Part shown: positions 37,236 through 45,295 of the stretch, one piece after another
Layout of the letters: each line of letters starts with the position of its first letter
How positions within the stretch are numbered: the first letter of the stretch is position 1
NCBI RefSeq assembly: GCF_004785955.1
Contig: NZ_SJER01000001.1
Location: 930,001 to 994,000, forward strand
Source of the DNA: Halostella litorea
GTDB taxonomy: Archaea > Halobacteriota > Halobacteria > Halobacteriales > Natronoarchaeaceae
Length of the DNA: 64,000 nt
Direction: 5' to 3'
Position numbers and translations under genes: made by a program
The notes under the pieces: generated by a model
Told to the model about the DNA's origin: nothing
Databases searched by the model: none
The model's input: the letters and a program-made list of their open reading frames with translations, nothing else

Positions 37236-38462
37236 CTATCGTCCCACGACGTCCGCGTCCGACGGCGCAGCCGCGTCGAACTCGTCGACCGCGGCGGCCA
37301 GTTCCGCGGGGTCGTCGCGGAACGGCAACGGCTCGTCGGCGGTTCGACAGGCGGCGTCGACGCCGAGGCGGCCGCAGACGCGGTCGGCCACCGCCTCGGC
37401 CATCTCGCGGTGGGTGGTGAGCTTTCCGCCGACGACGGTGGTGAAGCCGGGGACGCCGTCGCGGTCGGCGTGGTCCAAGACGAAAAAGCCCCGCGAGATG
37501 CCGCGGCCGCCCGGCCGCTCGTCCTCGTCGGGGCCGTACAGCGGGCGGACGCCCCACCAGGTGCGCTCGACGGCGGCGTCGGCGACCGGCGGGAGCAGAC
37601 GGGCGCACTCCTCGACGCAGCGCTCGACCTCCCAGTCCTCCCGGGGGTAGTCGTCCGGGTCGGCCACGTCGACGCTGGTCGTCCCGAGCACGGCCTGGCC
37701 GTCGTGGGGGACGACGATGTCGCCGTCCGCGGGCGGCCGGCAGCGATTGAGGACGACCGGCAGGCCCGGGTAGTCGACGGCGACCATCACGCCGCGGGCG
37801 GGCCGCATCGCCACCTCGACCCCCGCCATCGCCGCGAGTTCGCCGGCCCACGCGCCCGTGGCGTTGACGACGTGGTCCGCGCGGACCGTCTCCGTGCCGG
37901 CTCCGGTCTCGACGGTCGCGCCCGCGACCGCGCCGCCCTCGACGAGCAGGTCCGTCACCGGCGCGTGCGGTCGGATCGTCGCGCCGTGCTCCCGGGCGTC
38001 GGCCGCCGTCGCGGCGACGAGCGCGGAGGGGTGGATCACCCGGTCGGGCACCGCCGCGACGCGCTCGGCGTCGGCCGCCAGGTCGGGAACCGCCTCCCGC
38101 GCGGCGTCGGCGCCGAGCACGTCGACTGGGATATCCAGGTCCCGGCACGCCGCGACCTTCTCGTCGAAGTAGTCCGGGTCGTCGTCGGCCAGCGAGACGA
38201 AGTAGCCGCCGTCGCCGCCGAGGCAGTGGGGCGCTATCTCCCGGAGCACCCGGTTCTCACGGATGCACTCGCGTGCGCCCTCGGGGTCGTTCTCGGCGTA
38301 GCGCGCGCCGCTGTGGAGCAGGCCGTGCGAGCGCCCGGTCGTCCCGCCGTTCAGGCCGTTCCGCTCGACCAGCGTCGCGTCGACGCCCCGCATCGCGAGG
38401 TCGCGAGCGATCCCGACCCCAGTAGCGCCGCCGCCCACGACGAGCACGTCGGTGGAACTCAT
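37236..38462 (-). CDS. GlpA-like FAD-dependent oxidoreductase, short form
   Basis: The 408-residue flavoprotein resembles the A subunit of anaerobic glycerol-3-phosphate dehydrogenase. It has the N-terminal dinucleotide-binding VLVVGGGATGVGIARDLAMRG, the family segment GTTGRSHGLLHSGARYAENDP, and a late FTTVVGGKLTTHREMAEAVADRV. It lacks the C-terminal Cys-rich/BFD-like domain of full-length GlpA (usually about 550 aa or more), and no glpB, glpC or glycerol kinase gene is adjacent. It may act on glycerol 3-phosphate or another 2-hydroxy substrate. This is uncertain. Confidence 0.82.
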   Translation of the reverse strand: MSSTDVLVVGGGATGVGIARDLAMRGVDATLVERNGLNGGTTGRSHGLLHSGARYAENDPEGARECIRENRVLREIAPHCLGGDGGYFVSLADDDPDYFDEKVAACRDLDIPVDVLGADAAREAVPDLAADAERVAAVPDRVIHPSALVAATAADAREHGATIRPHAPVTDLLVEGGAVAGATVETGAGTETVRADHVVNATGAWAGELAAMAGVEVAMRPARGVMVAVDYPGLPVVLNRCRPPADGDIVVPHDGQAVLGTTSVDVADPDDYPREDWEVERCVEECARLLPPVADAAVERTWWGVRPLYGPDEDERPGGRGISRGFFVLDHADRDGVPGFTTVVGGKLTTHREMAEAVADRVCGRLGVDAACRTADEPLPFRDDPAELAAAVDEFDAAAPSDADVVGR

Positions 38463-38551
38463 GGACGCGCTAGGGACGCCAGCGGCTTGAGTTCACTGTC
38501 GGACGGGCGGATCCGTCACGTACTTGCGGCACCGGGCCTGACACCACGACA

Positions 38552-39394
38552 ATGGAGTTCCTCGAACGCCGGCAGTCGCTCGTCGAGGACCGCCTCGGCG
38601 CGGTCGTCGACGGGGTCGAGCCGTCGGAGCTCGAAGACGAGGTCCGCCACGTCGCGCTGTCGGGGGGCAAGCGCGTGCGGCCGATGGTGACGCTGCTCGC
38701 CTGCGAGGCCGCGGGCGGCGACGCCGAGGACGCCGTCGACTTCGGCGTCGGCGTCGAACTGGTGCACAACGCCTCGCTCGTGATCGACGACATCATCGAC
38801 CGGTCGGACGTCCGCCGCGGCGTCGACAGCTCGTGGGCGAAGTACGGCTACGGGCCCGCGATCGTCTCCAGCGACGGCCTGCTCGGCGAGGCGTTCGCGC
38901 TGTTCTCGGCCAGCCCGGCCGCGATGCAGGTGGTCGCCGAGGCGATGGTCGAACTCGGCGAGGGCGAGGCGACCGAACTCGTCGCGAAGCCGACCAACGA
39001 GGCGGAGTACATGGAGCTAGCCCGCCGGAAGACGGGGGCGCTGTTCCGGGCGGCCGCCGAACTCGGGGCTATCGCCGCCGACGCCGACCCCTTCGCCGTC
39101 GAGGCGTTCGGCGAGTACGCCGAGCGCGTCGGCGTCGCCTTCCAGATCCGCGACGACGTGCTGGACGCGACCGCCGACGCGGAGGACCTCGGGAAGCCGA
39201 CCGGGCTGGACGCGGAGATGGACCGCCCGTCGGTCGTGCAGGTGACCGACCTGACGCCCGAGGAGGCAAACGAGCGCGCCCGCGAGGAGGCCGACCGCGC
39301 GCTGGCGGCGCTGGACCGGGTCGACACCGAGGACACGCAGGCCCGGGAGTACCTGCGGGACCTGGCGAGGTTCGTCGTCGTCCGGGAGCGGTGA
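38552..39394 (+). CDS. Polyprenyl diphosphate synthase (short GGPP synthase-like)
   Basis: The 280-residue trans-prenyltransferase has the first Asp-rich motif DDIID at 79-83 and the second, DDVLD, at 201-205. The substrate-binding GGKRVRPMVTLLACEA is near 38-53. Small residues (A74, S75) stand four and five positions before the first motif, which fits a medium-length product such as GGPP. The enzyme is shorter than the usual 330-350 aa IdsA. It could supply archaeol, carotenoid or menaquinone chains. Divergent from the GlpA-like gene. Confidence 0.88.
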   Translation: MEFLERRQSLVEDRLGAVVDGVEPSELEDEVRHVALSGGKRVRPMVTLLACEAAGGDAEDAVDFGVGVELVHNASLVIDDIIDRSDVRRGVDSSWAKYGYGPAIVSSDGLLGEAFALFSASPAAMQVVAEAMVELGEGEATELVAKPTNEAEYMELARRKTGALFRAAAELGAIAADADPFAVEAFGEYAERVGVAFQIRDDVLDATADAEDLGKPTGLDAEMDRPSVVQVTDLTPEEANERAREEADRALAALDRVDTEDTQAREYLRDLARFVVVRER

Positions 39395-39433
39395 CGACAG
39401 AGCGAGCGGCGGCCCGCGCTGGCCGTCGGCGCG

Positions 39434-40534
39434 TCAGGCCGGGTCCCGGTCGCGCTCGGCGTCCCTGGGGAACCGCGACTCGGCGACGGCGAAGGCCAGC
39501 GTGCTCACCAGCCCCAGCAGGGTGCCGCCGGTCAGCGCCGCCGCGAGATACGAGAGGTTCGTCAGGCTCAGGAAGTAGGCGCTGACCGCCTCCAGCACGA
39601 CCGCGATGGCGACGACGTAGAAGGGCGCGTTCAGGTAGCGCCACTCCAGCCGGTCCGCGAGGTACTCGTCGGTGATCTGGCCGAGGCTGGTCGTGATCCC
39701 GGCGGCCGCGAACCACTGGACCGCGCCGTGGACGAGCGCGGCGAGCACCTCCAGCGCGCCCAGCGTGTCCGCGGTGCCCGCCCGGACCGACTCCAACTGG
39801 TTCAGCCCGCTGACCCCGCCGATAACGAGCAGCGCGGCGGCGACGAGGTACGTGATGATCGTCACGCGGCCGGCGTAGAGGCTGTTTCGCGCCCGCCCGA
39901 TGAGCGTGTCCACGGCCTGCATCAGGCCCAGCCCCCGCGAGAGGAGGTAGAAGCCGAGCAGCGCGGAGACCACCCCGAACACCACGCCGCCGGGCAGTTC
40001 GAGCATGCTCGCGATGACCGCGAGCGGGTAGATGAGCAGCAGGATCCCCATCGGGACGAGGATCGTCCCGCGGGTCTCGGGGTCGTTCAGCACCTGCTTC
40101 ATCGTGTAGTACACCGACTCCAGGTCCTGGGCCTGCCGGACGACGACCCGCCTGACGCCGTCGACGGTGACCCGCGAGCGGATCACCGGTACGACGCTCT
40201 CGTCCTGCGCGCCGTCGGTGACGATCAGCGCGGTGACGCCCTCGCCGGTCGAGAGGCCGGCGAGCACTTCGTCGACCTCCTCGCCGACCTCGCGGTTGGC
40301 GCTCACGTCGCCGCCGTCGTTGCCGGTGACCGCGGCGACCTCGACCGCCTCGTCGGTCACCTCGTCGGCGACGTGGACCCCCTGGAACAGCACGTTCACG
40401 TCGCTGTCCTCCGGGTCGGCCGTCGCCAGCGCCACGGCGGCGTCCTCGACGGCGTCGCGGCCGACGACCGGCGTCTCAACGTCGGTCTTCCGGCCGAGGT
40501 CGTCGTCGAGGTCGACACAGAGCACCAGCAGCAT
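39434..40534 (-). CDS. DUF373 family membrane protein
   Basis: The 366-residue protein belongs to an archaeal family of unknown function. Its soluble N-terminal domain (about 1-150) begins LLVLCVDLDDDLGRKT, with the family signature PVVGRDAVEDAAVALATADPEDSDVNVLFQ. About six membrane helices follow (150-345), and the tail is charged. The N-terminal domain has alternating strands and helices and may bind a nucleotide, which is inference. Divergent from the radical SAM gene, with 125 bases between. Confidence 0.9.
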   Translation of the reverse strand: MLLVLCVDLDDDLGRKTDVETPVVGRDAVEDAAVALATADPEDSDVNVLFQGVHVADEVTDEAVEVAAVTGNDGGDVSANREVGEEVDEVLAGLSTGEGVTALIVTDGAQDESVVPVIRSRVTVDGVRRVVVRQAQDLESVYYTMKQVLNDPETRGTILVPMGILLLIYPLAVIASMLELPGGVVFGVVSALLGFYLLSRGLGLMQAVDTLIGRARNSLYAGRVTIITYLVAAALLVIGGVSGLNQLESVRAGTADTLGALEVLAALVHGAVQWFAAAGITTSLGQITDEYLADRLEWRYLNAPFYVVAIAVVLEAVSAYFLSLTNLSYLAAALTGGTLLGLVSTLAFAVAESRFPRDAERDRDPA

Positions 40535-40659
40535 CGCCTGACAGTTGGCGGGTATCGTTTATCTGCCTTTGGGGGTCAGCCCGGGACCGCCGGGCGGCCG
40601 CCCGAACGGTGGCGTTCCGGTCCGCTTTTAGCGCTGCGGCCGGTATCCGTGTTCAACGA

Positions 40660-41652
40660 ATGATCTCGAAGGGCTGCGAGCAGTGCGCCAAAGGCGGGAA
40701 GATGGTCATGTTCGTCTACGGCTACTGCGACCAGCGCGACTGCTTTTACTGCCCGCTCGGCGAGAACCGCAAGAACGTCACCGACGTGTACGCCAACGAG
40801 CGGAAGGTCGAGTCCGACGAGGACGTCATTACGGAGGCCAAACGGATGGACGCCCTGGGCACCTCGATCACCGGCGGCGAGCCCCAGGAGGCGCTGGACC
40901 GGACCTGTCACTACCTCTCGCTGCTGAAAGACGAGTTCGGCGAGGACCACCACACCCACCTCTACACCGGCATCACCGGCGGCCGCGAGAACATGCGCCG
41001 CCTCTCTGAGGCCGGATTGGACGAGATACGGTTCCACCCGCCGCTGGAACTGTGGGGAGACATGCACGGCACCGAGTGGGAGGAGATCCTCTACATCGCC
41101 CGCGAGGAGGGGCTGACCCCCGCGTTCGAGATACCCGGCATCCGCGCCGAGCAGGAGTTCCTCGACTTCCTCGACGAGGGCGCGGCCGAGTTCTGCAACA
41201 TCAACGAGTTCGAGATGTCCGACGGCAACTACCGCCGGATGCAGGAGAAGGGGTACGAACTGCAGGACGGCCACATGAGCGCCGTCGACGGCTCGAAGGA
41301 GATACTGGACGCCATGGGCGACCACGAGCGCGTCTACTTCTGTACCAGCGTGTTCAAGGACGCCGCCCAGCACCGCAACCGCATGAAGCGGATGGCCCGG
41401 AACATCCGCCGGGAGTTCGACGAGGTGACCGACGACGGCACCCTCGTCTACGGCAAGACCTGGGAGACCGAGGAACGGCTGGCGGAACTCGGCGTGCCCG
41501 AGGAGTTCTACTCGGTGAAGTCCGACCACGTCGAACTGGCGTGGTGGCTCTTGGAGGAGATGGTCGAGGAGGGCGATCTGGAGGAGGGCGAGATCGTCGA
41601 GCAGTACCCGAGCGTCGACGGGACGGTCGTCGAGCGGACGCCGCTGGCGTAG
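40660..41652 (+). CDS. Radical SAM protein with Cx4Cx2C motif (COG2108-like)
   Basis: The 330-residue radical SAM protein has its cluster motif as YCDQRDCFYCPLG with C23, C28 and C31. That is Cx4Cx2C instead of the usual Cx3Cx2C. A CxxC pair precedes it (C6, C9). TSITGGEPQEALD is the GGEP segment that holds the SAM amino group. Later parts include FEIPGIRAEQEFLDFLDEG and CNINEFEMSDGNY. No C-terminal TRAM or extra cluster domain is seen. The family is archaeal and uncharacterised, and the substrate is unknown. ATG 40660 fits the CTTTTAGC box (about 40624-40631). Confidence 0.85.
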   Translation: MISKGCEQCAKGGKMVMFVYGYCDQRDCFYCPLGENRKNVTDVYANERKVESDEDVITEAKRMDALGTSITGGEPQEALDRTCHYLSLLKDEFGEDHHTHLYTGITGGRENMRRLSEAGLDEIRFHPPLELWGDMHGTEWEEILYIAREEGLTPAFEIPGIRAEQEFLDFLDEGAAEFCNINEFEMSDGNYRRMQEKGYELQDGHMSAVDGSKEILDAMGDHERVYFCTSVFKDAAQHRNRMKRMARNIRREFDEVTDDGTLVYGKTWETEERLAELGVPEEFYSVKSDHVELAWWLLEEMVEEGDLEEGEIVEQYPSVDGTVVERTPLA

Positions 41653-41788
41653 GCCGGGAGCGACCGCAGGGAGCGAGCGGATGTTTTGGTCGAGCTTTTG
41701 CGAGGAGCGGTGGCCGAGCCCGCGAGGCCACCCGACGAAGGAAAAGGTCGTACTGGGACCGTCGTCGAGCGGACGCCGCTGGCGTAGG
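41620..41788 (+). repeat. Duplicated end of the radical SAM gene
   Basis: The last 34 bases of the gene and its stop (41620-41653) recur at 41755-41788 with one mismatch. The 101 bases between contain the dispersed hairpin element. The second copy is non-coding remains of the gene end (VVERTPLA then stop). The layout looks like insertion of the element together with duplication of the gene's 3' end, or a nested tandem duplication. Confidence 0.8.
41684..41751 (+). repeat. Dispersed hairpin element, copy 3
   Basis: Reads TTTTGGTCGAGC, TTTTGCGAGGAGCGGT, stem GGTGGCC (41709-41715) with GGCCACC (41726-41732), CCGACGAAGG, then AAAAGGTCGT. It matches copy 1 most closely (shared flanks CGAGCTTTT and AAGGTCGT). 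It lies between the two copies of the duplicated gene end. Confidence 0.6.
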
Positions 41789-41858
41789 GGCGGGAAGTAT
41801 CCGTTCTTGGACACCTAAGCCCACCGTTTTATCCGAATCCGGAGCGTTCCCCCGGACG

Positions 41859-41894
41859 ATGCGATCCATCGAAATCGGGGTGTCGACGTCGTGA
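41859..41894 (+). CDS. Possible 11-codon upstream ORF, coupled to 41891 gene
   Basis: Encodes MRSIEIGVSTS. Its ATG lies 26 bases downstream of the TATA-like GTTTTATCC (41825-41833), so it would be the first codon of a leaderless transcript. Its TGA overlaps the GTG start of the next gene (GTGA). A GGGGTG Shine-Dalgarno-like stretch for that GTG lies inside the small ORF. The arrangement suggests termination-reinitiation. Confidence 0.4.
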   Translation: MRSIEIGVSTS

Positions 41895-42706
41895 GGTTCG
41901 AGTTCGACAGCTCGAAAGTGCTGTACGCCGTCGGGATCGTCTTCGGCGTCGCCGCGCTGGCGTACTTCGCGCGGGACCTCGTGTTCGACCTCTCGCTGAC
42001 GGTGAAGGCGCTGCTGTTCCTCTTTGGCTTCCTCGCGCTGTTCGCCGCGGCGAGCGCCGTCCGGCGGGCGGGCCTCGACGCCGTGCTGTACGTGCTTTCG
42101 GCCGCGGCGTACGTCGCCTTCGTCGCCTACACGCTCGGGCGGTTCGACTTCGGCGACACGGGCGTGTTCGTCGCGCTGGCCGCGTCCTCCGCGCTGTTCG
42201 TCGCCCTCGGCTACCTCCATCGCGAGCGCGGCCTGCGGATCGAGGCCGGGACGGCGCGGACCGTCGTCGCCGCCGTGGTCGTCGTCGCGGTGGTGCTCGT
42301 CGCAGTCGACCTGGCCGTCGGCGGGGTCGTCTACAGCGCCGCCGTCGCCGACGAGGCGGCCGTCGACGACCGCGACGGGGTCATGCTCGGTACGGTGACG
42401 GCCGAGAACCGGTTCGTCTTCCGCGAGACGACCGACTTCCCGCGGGCGACGGCCTGCGTGTACGCGCCCGACCGGCAGGACCGCCCGGTGGAGCTGCGCA
42501 GCGGTGCCGACTACTGGGGGACGCCCGACAGCGTCGGCGGCGGCGGCAGCGCCGAGGTGGAACTGTGGACGTGGCTGGGCGAGGAGGAGCGGGCCGCTGT
42601 CGGGAACGGGACGATCCCCGTCGAGCGCGCCGACTCGTGTCCACCGGAGTCGAGCGTGTCGGAGCCGCGGATCGTCGTCGTGTTCGAGGACGCGGTCGGG
42701 GAGTAG
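41891..42706 (+). CDS. Multi-pass membrane protein with C-terminal outer domain
   Basis: The 271-residue protein has about five hydrophobic helices between residues 10 and 155 (for example VLYAVGIVFGVAALAYFA and TVVAAVVVVAVVLVAVDLAVGGVVY). A C-terminal soluble domain of about 115 residues contains a Gly-rich GGGGS linker. Function unknown. The GTG start is the only sensible in-frame start and overlaps the stop of the 11-codon upstream ORF. Confidence 0.75.
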   Translation: MRFEFDSSKVLYAVGIVFGVAALAYFARDLVFDLSLTVKALLFLFGFLALFAAASAVRRAGLDAVLYVLSAAAYVAFVAYTLGRFDFGDTGVFVALAASSALFVALGYLHRERGLRIEAGTARTVVAAVVVVAVVLVAVDLAVGGVVYSAAVADEAAVDDRDGVMLGTVTAENRFVFRETTDFPRATACVYAPDRQDRPVELRSGADYWGTPDSVGGGGSAEVELWTWLGEEERAAVGNGTIPVERADSCPPESSVSEPRIVVVFEDAVGE

Positions 42707-42731
42707 GAGCCGCGCCGGCCGACCGGACCGC

Positions 42732-43232
42732 TCACGCCCCGGCGAGCACCACCGCGCCGTAGACGAGGAACTGCCCGACCGGCACGGCGAGCAGCGCCAG
42801 GGCGGCCGCCGCCCGCCGGTCACGGCGCAGGGCCGCGCCGGCGGCCGCACAGAGCCCGCCGACCGCGGCGACGCTCAGGAGAAATCGAAGGACGTCGTTT
42901 ACCAGTTCGCCCATCGGACCGGGGTAGGACCCCGGCCCGCCGCCGAACGCGAAGTACCCCAGCGTGCCGGCGACGGGAACCGCGAGAAACACCCAGGCGG
43001 CGACGGCGACCGCGTCCCAGGACGGAGGGGTCGAGCGGGCGCGGACGTACGCGACGGCCGCGACGGCCGCGACGAGGGCGCGGTCGACGAACTGCACGAG
43101 CCGCAGGCTCCGGACCGACGAGAACGGCCCGTTGGCCGCGAGCAACAGGACTCCGAGCGCGACGAGGGCGGCGACTATGGGGCCGGCGCGGCGGTCGACG
43201 ACCGCCCGGACCCGTTCGGGGAGTTCGTTCAC
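42732..43232 (-). CDS. Multi-pass membrane protein, 166 aa
   Basis: There are about five helices (around 18-35, 48-62, 75-92, 108-125, 140-160). There are no recognised motifs, and the Ala content is high. GTG start at 43232. Upstream on the minus strand CCTTTTTCCCCGCC (43252-43265) is shared exactly with the next membrane-protein gene (43312-43911) at a similar distance, suggesting the two have the same kind of promoter. Confidence 0.65.
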   Translation of the reverse strand: MNELPERVRAVVDRRAGPIVAALVALGVLLLAANGPFSSVRSLRLVQFVDRALVAAVAAVAYVRARSTPPSWDAVAVAAWVFLAVPVAGTLGYFAFGGGPGSYPGPMGELVNDVLRFLLSVAAVGGLCAAAGAALRRDRRAAAALALLAVPVGQFLVYGAVVLAGA

Positions 43233-43251
43233 GGGATGGACCGTCGGCCCC

Positions 43252-43265
43252 GGCGGGGAAAAAGG
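43252..43265 (-). promoter_or_regulatory. 14-base promoter-like box before the 42732-43232 gene
   Basis: CCTTTTTCCCCGCC on the minus strand begins 20 bases before the GTG at 43232. The identical 14 bases occur at 43928-43941, 17 bases before the neighbouring gene. The T-run probably serves as the TATA box. Confidence 0.4.
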
Positions 43266-43311
43266 TCACAGAGAGCACAGTGGCCGTTTGAGTCACCGGG
43301 GTCGCGGCGGC

Positions 43312-43911
43312 TCACAGCGCGAACAGCGCGTACTCGGCGGCGCAGGCGGCGAACCCGGCCGACACGACGGCTCCGGCCCGGCGCTCGGCGCGCCGACCCG
43401 GCACGCGGTCGGTGTAGTACGCGCCGCCGAGCAACAGCAAGGCGGCGGCGACGAGCCCGTACACCAGCGGGTTCGCGCCGGTCGCCGCGCCCAGGCCGAA
43501 CACCGCGACGCCGGCGACGGTCCCCCCGCCGAGCGCCCGGGCGGGCCGGAGCGACCGCAGGCGGCCGCCGTGGGACGCGTTGTAGGCCGCGGGCGGCCCG
43601 GCGACCAGCACCGCCACGGCCAGCGCCACCGACGCGCTCGCGCCCACTGCGCCGAGGAGCGCGACGCCGGCGGCGGCGACGAGCGACAGCGCGAGCAGGG
43701 GGTCCGGCGGCAGGAGCCACGTCGGGTCGTCCATCCGGACGGCGGCGAAGCCGGCGAAGGGGTAGAGGACGGCGACGGCGATGGCGACCGTCACCAGCAG
43801 GCTCGCCGGGTCGGCGAGGAACCCGGGTTCGAGCGCGACGACGGCCGCCACGAACGAGCCGGAGAGCACCAGCCCCACGACGAGGGCGAGTTCGGGGACG
43901 CGGCGGGTCAT
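43312..43911 (-). CDS. Multi-pass membrane protein, 199 aa
   Basis: There are about six helices over the whole length. It starts MTRRVPELALVVGLVLSGSFVAAVVALEPG, with a DDPTWLLPPDP loop near the middle. There is no recognised family. It shares the promoter-like 14-mer with the previous gene and has the same orientation, so the two may be jointly regulated. Divergent from the M20 peptidase gene. Confidence 0.65.
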   Translation of the reverse strand: MTRRVPELALVVGLVLSGSFVAAVVALEPGFLADPASLLVTVAIAVAVLYPFAGFAAVRMDDPTWLLPPDPLLALSLVAAAGVALLGAVGASASVALAVAVLVAGPPAAYNASHGGRLRSLRPARALGGGTVAGVAVFGLGAATGANPLVYGLVAAALLLLGGAYYTDRVPGRRAERRAGAVVSAGFAACAAEYALFAL

Positions 43912-43927
43912 GTCGACGGGTTGGTGT

Positions 43928-43941
43928 GGCGGGGAAAAAGG
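43928..43941 (-). promoter_or_regulatory. 14-base promoter-like box before the 43312-43911 gene
   Basis: Exact copy of the CCTTTTTCCCCGCC box at 43252-43265, here beginning 17 bases before the ATG at 43911 on the minus strand. Confidence 0.4.
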
Positions 43942-43994
43942 GTTGCGACGCCGCGGCGGACAGACTTTTCACGTCCCCCGAAATCGGGGATAGC

Positions 43995-45164
43995 ATGGCC
44001 GAGACACCGCCGCGGGAGCGGCTCGAACGGTTGATCGCGGAACTGGTGGCGATAGAGACCGAGAACCCGCCGGGCAACGAGGGGCCGTGTGCCCGGTTCG
44101 TCGCCGACTGGTTCGAGGAGCGCGGCATCGACGCATCGCTGGTGTTCGAACCGGACGAGGACCGGCCGCAGGCGGTCGCGACGGTCGGCGACGGCGACCC
44201 GACGGTGGTGCTGAACGGCCACCTCGACGTGGTGCCGGCCGACGAGCCGGGGGAGTGGGCACACGACCCGTACGACCCGACCGTCGAGGACGGCCGGATG
44301 TACGGCCGCGGGACCGTCGACATGAAGGCCGGGATCGCGATCGCGATGCTCACCGCGGAGCGGCTTCGGGACGAACTGGAGAGCGGGTCCCTCGACGGCA
44401 GCGTCGTCGTGCACGCGGCCATGGGCGAGGAGACCGGCGACCCGGGGACGAAGAGCCTCCTCGACGCGGGCTACGACGGCGACTACGGCGTCGTCCTCGA
44501 ACCGACGGGGATGCGGACGGCGACGAGCGCGAAGGGGCTGGGCTGGTACGAGGTCACCGTCGGCGGCGAGGCGTCCCACGCGAGCCGCCCGGACCAGGGG
44601 TCGAACGCGGTCCGCAACGCCGAGCCGGTGCTCGACGCGATCGCGGAGTACGACGCCGAACTGCGCGAGCGGGTGGACGACCTCGTCGGGCCGGCATACG
44701 CCACCGTGACGGCGTTCGAGGCCGGCGTCGGGTCGAACCGCGGCATCCTCCCGGGCGCGGCGCACATCACGCTCGACCGCCGGGTGCTGCCCGACGAATC
44801 GATCGAGGCCGTCGACCGCGAGGTCGCGGACCTGCTCGCCGCGGTCGAGCGTGAGCACGGCGTCGAGGTGACGTGGGAGCGGGACACGACCTACGAGTCG
44901 GCGGCGGTCCCGGTCGACAGCCCGCTGGCCGAGACGTTCCGGGCCCACTCAGCCGAGATCGCGGGGGTCGCCCCGGACCCGTACGGCATCCGGGCCGCGA
45001 CGGACGTGCGCAACTTCGTCAACGACGCCGGGATGGAAGCGGTCACCTGGGGGCCGGGCAGCCTCGCGCGGGCACACACCCGCGACGAGTTCGTGGAACT
45101 CGACGCGGTCGAGACCGGCCTCGAAGTGCTGGAGGCGGCGACGCGCGACCTGCTGAACGGCTGA
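43995..45164 (+). CDS. M20 family metallopeptidase (ArgE/DapE-like)
   Basis: The 389-residue di-zinc amidohydrolase has the metal ligands of the family: NGHLDVVP (His and Asp, about 75-82), GRGTVDMKAG (Asp, about 106-115), MGEETGDPGTKSL (catalytic Glu-Glu, about 142-154), and the dimerisation insert with GEASHASRPDQGSNAV. A late His (ARAHTRDEF) completes the site. It could be a succinyl-diaminopimelate desuccinylase, acetylornithine deacetylase or carboxypeptidase. No lysine or arginine pathway gene is next to it, so I leave the substrate open. Confidence 0.9.
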   Translation: MAETPPRERLERLIAELVAIETENPPGNEGPCARFVADWFEERGIDASLVFEPDEDRPQAVATVGDGDPTVVLNGHLDVVPADEPGEWAHDPYDPTVEDGRMYGRGTVDMKAGIAIAMLTAERLRDELESGSLDGSVVVHAAMGEETGDPGTKSLLDAGYDGDYGVVLEPTGMRTATSAKGLGWYEVTVGGEASHASRPDQGSNAVRNAEPVLDAIAEYDAELRERVDDLVGPAYATVTAFEAGVGSNRGILPGAAHITLDRRVLPDESIEAVDREVADLLAAVEREHGVEVTWERDTTYESAAVPVDSPLAETFRAHSAEIAGVAPDPYGIRAATDVRNFVNDAGMEAVTWGPGSLARAHTRDEFVELDAVETGLEVLEAATRDLLNG

Positions 45165-45295
45165 CGCCGACCGCGACTCGCGGGCGCGCGGTCGGTCCCG
45201 ACCGGACGGTCCGACCGCCGCTCCCGCCGGAGACGCCGCGGATCGGGGTCGGAGAAGCCGCAAGCGTTTAACCGTCCGGTGAAATACCGTACTCC

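Noticed and set aside
36216-38690. 824-codon plus-strand frame and a Leu-rich 256-codon minus-strand frame over the Q-rich gene
   Set aside because: Both are frame shadows of the CAG/GGC-rich gene. The minus-strand one is repetitive Leu/Ala without promoter, and the plus-strand one continues across the GlpA-like gene.
41859-41894. Sequencing frameshift as explanation for the upstream ORF
   Set aside because: The main gene has a sensible N terminus at the GTG, and the short peptide does not extend it in the other frame. The same layout at 48771 also argues against error.
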